A DNA stretch of 64,000 nucleotides from CAIMUX01 sp964473865 (lineage in GTDB: Bacteria; Eisenbacteria; RBG-16-71-46; CAIMUX01): the NCBI GenBank assembly GCA_964473865.1, contig CAYYQN010000015.1, forward strand, positions 1-64,000. Reading direction: 5' to 3'. The translations under genes and the position numbers were made by a program. Positions 58,626 to 64,000 of this stretch are shown in pieces. The notes beneath the pieces are model-generated. The model worked only from the letters and a program-made list of their open reading frames with translations, ran no database searches and was not told where the DNA came from. Numbering within the stretch: the first letter of the stretch is position 1; every line of letters starts with the position of its first letter.

Positions 58626-61600
58626 ATGACCGAGGCGTTGCCACCGTCGCAGGGACTTGCCCCCTCCGGGAGCAGCTCCGACGAGCGGGAGCGTCGCGAC
58701 GACCTTCTGGCTCGAGGCGCGATCCTGGAGGCCGTCGGACACGCCTCCGTGGCGCTGTTGAAGTCCGGCAACTGGCGCGAGGCGATCAACGAGGTACTGC
58801 CGTACCTGGCCCGATCGATCGGAGCCGACGCCGCGTACCTGAACGAGCTCAGCGAAGACGAGGACGGATCGGTCCGGCTCAGGAACCGTGCCGTCTGGAG
58901 TCTCACGCCGGAAGCGGATCTTCCGCTCCCGCAGTCGTGGCTGGCGCTGGAGGTCGGGGGCCCGGAGCATGCGACCCACGTGGCGCGCCTGCGAAACGGC
59001 GAGCCTCTGGCCCTTCTGCTCCGCGATCTGCCGCCGTCGGCCCGGGCAATGCTCCAGAAGATGGGAGTTCGCGCGTCGGTCTCGATCCCGGTCTGGGCGG
59101 GTGATCGGCTCTGGGGAGTGCTGGGCTTTGCGGACCGGCGGCGAGAACAGACCTGGTCGACGGAGCAGCTCGATGCGCTGCGTCTCGCGGCTACGAACGT
59201 CGGATGGGCGATTCACCGCGGACTCATCGCTGATGAATCGGCCCGGCGGCACGCGATCCTGGCCGCGGTCCGCCACACCGCGGAACGGCTGCTGGGCACC
59301 AGGAGCTGGGCGCAGGCGATTCCGGCGATCCTGGGGGAAGTCGGCGCGGCGGCGGGAGTCAGTCGGGCCTACATTTTCGAGCGTCACACCGACGTGGCGG
59401 AAGATTGGGTGGTCAGCCAGCGTTTTGAGTGGACCGCTCCCGGCGTGTCGGCGCAGCAGGACAACCCGGTCCTGAGCCGCCTGTCCCTCGCCGCCTTCGG
59501 CGAGCCGAGATGGATCGAGGAGCTGAATCGCGGATCCGTGGTGCAACGTCTCGTGCGGAAGCTCCACCCGCCGCTCCAGGATCTGTTGCTGGATCAGCAG
59601 ATCCTGTCCATCGCCCTGGTCCCCATCGTGCCCGGAGGCGAGCCGTGGGGCTTCATCGGCTTCGATGACTGCGAGCAGGAGCGTGCCTGGTCGGCCGGCG
59701 AACTGGACGCCCTGCGGGCCGCGGCCAGCCTGCTGGGGTCGGCCATCCAGCGCGAGCGGTCGGACGAAGAGCGAAGGCGCAGTGAACGACGCCTGCGCGC
59801 GCTGATCGAGAACCTGCCCGGGGCCGTGTACCGTTGCGAGGTCCGAGCTCCGTGGCGAATGCTGTACCTCAGCGAGGGCATTTCGGCGCTCTGCGGCATC
59901 CCGGCGCGTGAACTTGCGGGAAGCGGTCGTGGCTACGCCGAGTTCGTGCACCCCGATGATCTCTCCACGGTGCAGAGAGTCGTGGACGAGGCTGTGGAGC
60001 GGCGGCAGCCCTACACGCTGGAGTACCGCCTGGTGCGACCGGATGGCAGCCAGGTCTGGGTCCTGGATCGGGGGGGTCCCGGGTACGACGACTCTGGAGC
60101 CCCGGTCTGGCTCGACGGCGTGTTACTCGACATCACCGCGCGCCGTGCTGCGGAGGCGGTCTCCAGAAGTCGGGAGAGGCTTCTGGAGGCGGTGGGATTC
60201 GCGGCCGAGTGTTTCCTGGACAGCCCCGACTGGGAGTCGTCGGTGGTCGAGGTGCTGGATCGGCTCAATGCCGCGGCCGGAGCGGGGCGGGCCATTTTGT
60301 GGCGGGAGCCGGGGAGGGAGCGCGCGGATCCGCTGGGGATGTGGGTGGACCGAAGCAGCGGCCATCTCGTGTCGAATGAGGCGCCGCAGTGGTGGAGCGC
60401 AGTCCTGGCCGACTTCAGCCGCTTCGTCGGTCCGCTGGAGCCGGGAGCGGCCGTGCACGTCCGGACACGGGACCTGTCCGAACCGTCCCAGTCCGGACTC
60501 GCCGCCAAGGGCATCGACTCGATGCTGCTGGTGCCGATCTTTGTGGATGGGGCGCGCTGGGGCATCTTCGGATACGGCCGGCTTTCGGACCGGAGGGAGT
60601 GGAACGCGTCCGAAATCGAGGTGATGCGGATGGCGGCCCGGATCCTGGGCACGGCCATCACGCGCGCCTGGACCGACGAACGGCTCCGCATCGCCAACGC
60701 GACGTTGGAGAACATGACCACCTGGGCCCAGGAGAAGGCCCAGGAGGCGATCCGTGCGAATACGGCCAAGAGCGCGTTTCTGGCCGCGATGAGCCATGAG
60801 ATCCGCACGCCCTTGACCGGGGTGCTCGGAACCATGGAGCTGCTTCAAGACACCGCCCTGGACCCCGCGCAGCGGGAACTGGCGGCGATCGCCACGCGAT
60901 CGAGCCACACCTTGCTGGCTCTCATCAACGACATCCTCGACTTCTCGAAGATCGAGTCAGGCAAGCTCGAACTCGAGTCGATCGAATTCGACCTTCGAGA
61001 GCTGGTCGAGGACGCGGTGGAGCTCCTGGCCGAGGGCGCGGCGAGTAAAGGGCTCGCGATGGCGGCGATCATCGACCCGCGAGTCGCGGGCCCGGTTCGC
61101 GGAGATCCGACGCGGCTGCGACAGGTCCTCGTGAACCTTCTCGGGAATGCCGTGAAGTTCACGGACCAGGGCGAAGTCGTGGCGCGGGTCACCTGTCAGA
61201 ACCACGACGCGGAGTCGGTGGTGCTGCAGTTCTCGGTCCGGGACACCGGGGTCGGCATCTCGGCGGCAGCTCGGGAGAAGCTGTTTCAGGCATTCACGCA
61301 GGCGGACATGTCGACGACCCGGAGATACGGCGGGACCGGTCTGGGCCTCACGATCTCTCGTCGCCTGGTGGAGGCCATGGGCGGCTTCATCCGCCTGGAG
61401 AGTGAGCCTGGTCGGGGCTCGGAGTTCGCATTCACAATCTGCCTTGCGCGTGGCCGCGCGTTGCCCGCGTCGGAGCCTGGGCATCCCTCTTCCCACGCGG
61501 GCCGTCGGGTTCTCGTCCTGAGCCGACACGCGGCGACCCGGGAGGCGATCGAGGCTCAGCTCCGCTTCCTCGGCGCCGAGACGGTCCTCGCGACCGACGG

Positions 61601-62294
61601 GCCCGAGACGTTCCGGATCCTGGATGCAGCGGAGGCGATGGGGCGGCGATTCGACCTCGCCCTGGTCGAGACCCGGCTCGACCATCAGGACGAGCTCGCC
61701 ATCGTGGAGGCGATTGAGCGGCATGAGGCCTCGGCCACGATGTCGATGGCGCTCCTCGCTTCCGTCGGTGAGCGGTCGGGCGGTAGTCATGCTGATGGCC
61801 GGGTCCATCTGGTGCGGCCGCTGCGCCTGGCTCGCCTCGAGGGCCTGTTGCGGGAGCTCGGGGGCACCGCGAAGATCCGGCCCACCGCGAACCCGGACGA
61901 GTCTGTCCTGGAGGGGAGAGTCCTGGTGGTGGACGACAATCCGATCAACTGCCAGGTTACTGTCCGGATGGTTCGAAGCCTCGGTCCTTCGGCGGTGTCC
62001 GTCGAGGATGGCGCGGCTGCCGTCGAGGCCGTTCGCCGGGGCGAGTGGTCGCTCGTGCTCATGGATCACGCGATGCCGGTGATGGACGGGTTGGAGGCGA
62101 CACGAAGGATCCGCAAACTGCCCGGCGCGGCCGGCCGGGTACCGATCGTGGCCGTCACCGCGACCGCGGTGAGCGAGCTTCGCGCCGAGTGTCTCGAATC
62201 GGGGATGAACGACTTTCTCACCAAGCCGGTCGAGCGCGAACTGCTGAGGCAGATCCTGATGACGTGGCTGCCCGCGCAGCGCGCCGCGGCCTGA
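58626..62294 (+). CDS. Hybrid sensor histidine kinase (GAF-GAF-PAS-GAF-HisKA-HATPase-REC-REC)
   Basis: A 1222-residue cytoplasmic kinase without membrane segments. Domains in order: GAF at about 30-200 and 210-375, PAS at 385-510, GAF at 515-685, HisKA with the phospho-His in 'AAMSHEIRTPLTG' (about 722), HATPase at about 815-945 (N box 'LVNLLGNAVKFTD', 'GTGLGL'), a receiver-like domain at about 960-1080 that lacks the phospho-acceptor Asp ('LALVETRLD'), and a canonical receiver at 1095-1215 with Asp1147 in 'VLMDHAMPVMDG'. Signal probably a soluble ligand or redox state. Its target is not encoded nearby. Confidence 0.9.
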   Translation: MTEALPPSQGLAPSGSSSDERERRDDLLARGAILEAVGHASVALLKSGNWREAINEVLPYLARSIGADAAYLNELSEDEDGSVRLRNRAVWSLTPEADLPLPQSWLALEVGGPEHATHVARLRNGEPLALLLRDLPPSARAMLQKMGVRASVSIPVWAGDRLWGVLGFADRRREQTWSTEQLDALRLAATNVGWAIHRGLIADESARRHAILAAVRHTAERLLGTRSWAQAIPAILGEVGAAAGVSRAYIFERHTDVAEDWVVSQRFEWTAPGVSAQQDNPVLSRLSLAAFGEPRWIEELNRGSVVQRLVRKLHPPLQDLLLDQQILSIALVPIVPGGEPWGFIGFDDCEQERAWSAGELDALRAAASLLGSAIQRERSDEERRRSERRLRALIENLPGAVYRCEVRAPWRMLYLSEGISALCGIPARELAGSGRGYAEFVHPDDLSTVQRVVDEAVERRQPYTLEYRLVRPDGSQVWVLDRGGPGYDDSGAPVWLDGVLLDITARRAAEAVSRSRERLLEAVGFAAECFLDSPDWESSVVEVLDRLNAAAGAGRAILWREPGRERADPLGMWVDRSSGHLVSNEAPQWWSAVLADFSRFVGPLEPGAAVHVRTRDLSEPSQSGLAAKGIDSMLLVPIFVDGARWGIFGYGRLSDRREWNASEIEVMRMAARILGTAITRAWTDERLRIANATLENMTTWAQEKAQEAIRANTAKSAFLAAMSHEIRTPLTGVLGTMELLQDTALDPAQRELAAIATRSSHTLLALINDILDFSKIESGKLELESIEFDLRELVEDAVELLAEGAASKGLAMAAIIDPRVAGPVRGDPTRLRQVLVNLLGNAVKFTDQGEVVARVTCQNHDAESVVLQFSVRDTGVGISAAAREKLFQAFTQADMSTTRRYGGTGLGLTISRRLVEAMGGFIRLESEPGRGSEFAFTICLARGRALPASEPGHPSSHAGRRVLVLSRHAATREAIEAQLRFLGAETVLATDGPETFRILDAAEAMGRRFDLALVETRLDHQDELAIVEAIERHEASATMSMALLASVGERSGGSHADGRVHLVRPLRLARLEGLLRELGGTAKIRPTANPDESVLEGRVLVVDDNPINCQVTVRMVRSLGPSAVSVEDGAAAVEAVRRGEWSLVLMDHAMPVMDGLEATRRIRKLPGAAGRVPIVAVTATAVSELRAECLESGMNDFLTKPVERELLRQILMTWLPAQRAAA

Positions 62295-62322
62295 CGGGCA
62301 TCAGCACCCCGCCAGCAGCCGG

Positions 62323-63555
62323 CTAGCCCGCGCGCGGCGCCCCGCCCGCGCCTCCGGATGAACGAAGGCGCACTCCCGGCGGCGGCGACGATTCACCCGG
62401 ATCATCCGCCTGTCCGTGCAGGAACAACACCAGCAGGTTGAGGAGAATCGCGGAGAGGGTGAAGCTGGACATCCGCCGGAACCAGAGTCCGAGCGCTCCG
62501 CCCGCGAGGAAGGGGATCAGCAGCAGCGCGATCCAACCGACCATGAGGTACCGCACCCGCCCCAGCCGCCACCGCCCGGGATGATCCCGCAGGAAGATGA
62601 AGACGGCGGCGGAGGCGGGATAGGCCAGGACCCAGTAGTGCCTCCAGGCGATCGGCGAGAGCAACACCATCAGGAGGCAGACAGACGAGAACTCCAGCAT
62701 GGCGGCGGGCGATCCGGGCTCATATCCCCGGCGCCGGAAGACCAGGATCGAGCCGGCGAGCAGTGCCAGGCCGATGGAACCGGCGACGATGGCGACCATG
62801 ATCGAACCCGCCGGCACGATTCCCAGCTGATGCGCGAGGAGACGTTCCGTAGCCGCGTAGATCGATTGATTGCCCGCTTTCTCGTAGCCGATGACCACGT
62901 GGGCGGCCGAGCTGATGGACAGCCACTTCCGCCCGAGGGCGAGAAACCCGCCCGGCCCGTAGACCAGGATCGGACTCAGCGTGAAGACCGTTCCCCACAG
63001 CGCGATCCACGCGCCGAAACGCCACTGTCTGCGCAGCAGGAAGTAGATGAGGAAGAGGCCGGGGATCGCCTTGAGAGCGGCGGCCAGCCCGAAGCACAGC
63101 CCTCCGGCCCAGAGCCGCCGGTTGGTGAACAGGCAGAAGCCGAGCGAGAGCAGGAACAGAATGCACGCGTTGATCTGCAGCAGGAAGAAGTTGTGGATGA
63201 TTCCGGGGAGGACGAACAGCACCGGTACGTAGACCCGCGCGTCCGTGAAGTCGATCCCGGTGCGGGAGAGAAACGACACGCGACGACGCAGGAGGAGACG
63301 CGACCAGATCAGGATCGCGCCGATGAGGCAGGCGAAGTTGAAGAGATACCACCACTCCTTCGTCCAGGGCCGGCCCAGGAGCTTCGCGCTCCAGGCCAGC
63401 GGGATCATGGCGAAGGACGCGAAGGGGGGCCAGGTGTTGTTGCGGGCGAAACCGGACTGCGCGTAGAGGTCGGCACCGCGCCAGGCATCCTGGCCGGCGG
63501 CCACATAGCCGTTCAGGTCGGCGCCGCGGGAGTCCCGCAAGAAGTAGACGGTCAC
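62323..63555 (-). CDS. GT87-like (DUF2029) membrane mannosyltransferase
   Basis: A 410-residue integral membrane protein with about nine or ten helices, of the GT-C fold GT87 family that transfers mannose from a polyprenyl donor. Motif near the N terminus 'RGADLNGYVAAGQDAWRGADLY' contains the conserved Asp. The GTG at 63555 is the first usual start, but the frame is open for a further 34 codons, up to a CTG at 63657 that overlaps the stop of the upstream gene as CTGA; these codons encode a hydrophobic helix that other family members have. The true start may therefore be 63657. The C-terminal 30 residues are Gly/Pro/Ser-rich. Confidence 0.75.
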   Translation of the reverse strand: MTVYFLRDSRGADLNGYVAAGQDAWRGADLYAQSGFARNNTWPPFASFAMIPLAWSAKLLGRPWTKEWWYLFNFACLIGAILIWSRLLLRRRVSFLSRTGIDFTDARVYVPVLFVLPGIIHNFFLLQINACILFLLSLGFCLFTNRRLWAGGLCFGLAAALKAIPGLFLIYFLLRRQWRFGAWIALWGTVFTLSPILVYGPGGFLALGRKWLSISSAAHVVIGYEKAGNQSIYAATERLLAHQLGIVPAGSIMVAIVAGSIGLALLAGSILVFRRRGYEPGSPAAMLEFSSVCLLMVLLSPIAWRHYWVLAYPASAAVFIFLRDHPGRWRLGRVRYLMVGWIALLLIPFLAGGALGLWFRRMSSFTLSAILLNLLVLFLHGQADDPGESSPPPGVRLRSSGGAGGAPRAG

Positions 63556-63653
63556 CTCGGGCAGGACTACCGCGGCCAGCGCGACCAGCAGGATCGCGAC
63601 GCGCCACTTCCGCCGGGCCGCGAGAGCGGCCCTTGGTCTGGAACCGAGCGCGG

Positions 63654-64000
63654 TCAGCTACCGAGACTCCAGACTTCGGGGGCTCGCTCGGCCCGCTCCG
63701 CCAGCTTCTGACGCTCGGTTTCCAGCTCCGGGGGCAGGTGAGCCCCGAACTTGCCGAAGTATTCCTGGATCGCCGCCGCCTCTTCGAGTACGCCGGAACG
63801 CGCGATGTCCGTAATCCCCCGGAATTGCTCTCTGGTGAAATCGAGGTCCTTCCAGTTGAGGTCCTCGTAACGCGGCATAAGGCCAAACGGGCTCTCCACC
63901 GCCTGGGCGCGGCCGTGCACGCGGCCGACAATCCATTGCAGCACCCGCATGTTCTGTCCGTAGCCGGGCCAGGCGAATTTGCCGTCGGCGTTCTTGCGGA
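63654..64000 (-). CDS. pckG: Phosphoenolpyruvate carboxykinase (GTP), C-terminal part
   Basis: The 3' end of a gene continuing beyond the window. The last ~115 residues are visible, starting in frame at the window edge with a segment that reads 'RKNADGKFAWPGYGQNMRV'. Together with 'LQWIVGRVHGRAQAVESPFG' this is the C-terminal hallmark of GTP-dependent PEP carboxykinase, which converts oxaloacetate to PEP with GTP in gluconeogenesis. The GTP-binding and metal motifs lie outside the window. It ends four bases inside the possible CTG start of the GT87 gene. Confidence 0.9.
   Translation of the reverse strand, partial: RKNADGKFAWPGYGQNMRVLQWIVGRVHGRAQAVESPFGLMPRYEDLNWKDLDFTREQFRGITDIARSGVLEEAAAIQEYFGKFGAHLPPELETERQKLAERAERAPEVWSLGS

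Noticed and set aside
1..64000. tRNA, rRNA, IS element or phage features
   Set aside because: None could be identified by eye: no T-loop-like sequence, no transposase or integrase frame, no terminal inverted repeats.

Overview
The window is a G+C-rich bacterial contig, about two thirds G+C by eye. It has two 100-base runs of N (11154-11253 and 51130-51229), as in a scaffolded metagenome assembly. Several proteins suggest a Gram-negative member of the FCB side of the tree, for example an Eisenbacteria- or Krumholzibacteria-like lineage. These are the large secreted proteins ending in FlgD-like/T9SS-type C-terminal domains, a gingipain-family (C25) peptidase, an outer-membrane-barrel candidate, a PEP-CTERM protein, lipoproteins and a tripartite exporter. 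That placement is inference; there is no rRNA or other marker in the window to settle it.

Layout. 1-4.5 kb: a DUF2752 membrane protein, a PEP-CTERM protein with a near-consensus promoter, and a large PEP/pyruvate-binding-domain protein. 4.7-8.4 kb: a Tat-exported DUF362 protein, a NapH-NapG-like iron-sulfur fusion and a PAS-GGDEF diguanylate cyclase. 8.6-10.2 kb: delta-1-pyrroline-5-carboxylate dehydrogenase. 10.4-15.0 kb, minus strand: an aldehyde:ferredoxin oxidoreductase-type operon containing a four-cluster ferredoxin, the AOR catalytic subunit, a MoaD/ThiS-like carrier, a ThiF-like enzyme, an unknown gene interrupted by a gap, and an unknown polytopic membrane protein. 15.2-18.8 kb, minus strand: a YciI-like protein, a YycJ-like metallohydrolase, a secreted protein and MoeB-rhodanese. 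18.9-24.4 kb: a small zincin-like protein, a selenoprotein of the ArsC-like thioredoxin fold with an in-frame UGA and a SECIS-like hairpin, a methyltransferase, a Spy/CpxP-like protein, a ferritin-like protein and asparaginase. 24.6-30.5 kb: a GNAT fusion protein, a structured intergenic region and a heterodimeric ABC exporter. 30.7-48 kb: a secreted-protein island with a GH39-like lipoprotein, an FG-GAP repeat protein, a BTAD/STAND regulator, a tandem-repeat protein, a C25 peptidase, a barrel-like protein and a C13/caspase-like peptidase. 48.4-52.8 kb: a MacAB-type exporter. 53.0-64 kb: tyrosyl-tRNA synthetase, a CPBP protease resembling the PEP-CTERM-associated type, a PDZ/beta-solenoid-like protein, a hybrid histidine kinase, a GT87 mannosyltransferase-like protein and the C-terminal part of GTP-dependent PEP carboxykinase.

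The most important correction to a naive annotation is at 19724-20074. The usual call would start at 19808, but the reading frame continues upstream through UGA at 19763-19765 in a Gly-Sec-Thr-Ser-Cys redox motif. The UGA is followed 23 bases later by the loop of a perfect 7-bp hairpin. The other main themes are molybdo/tungsto-enzyme maturation (two distinct E1-like enzymes), iron-sulfur electron transfer, and a set of secreted proteins that share an almost identical C-terminal module, evidently by recent duplication.
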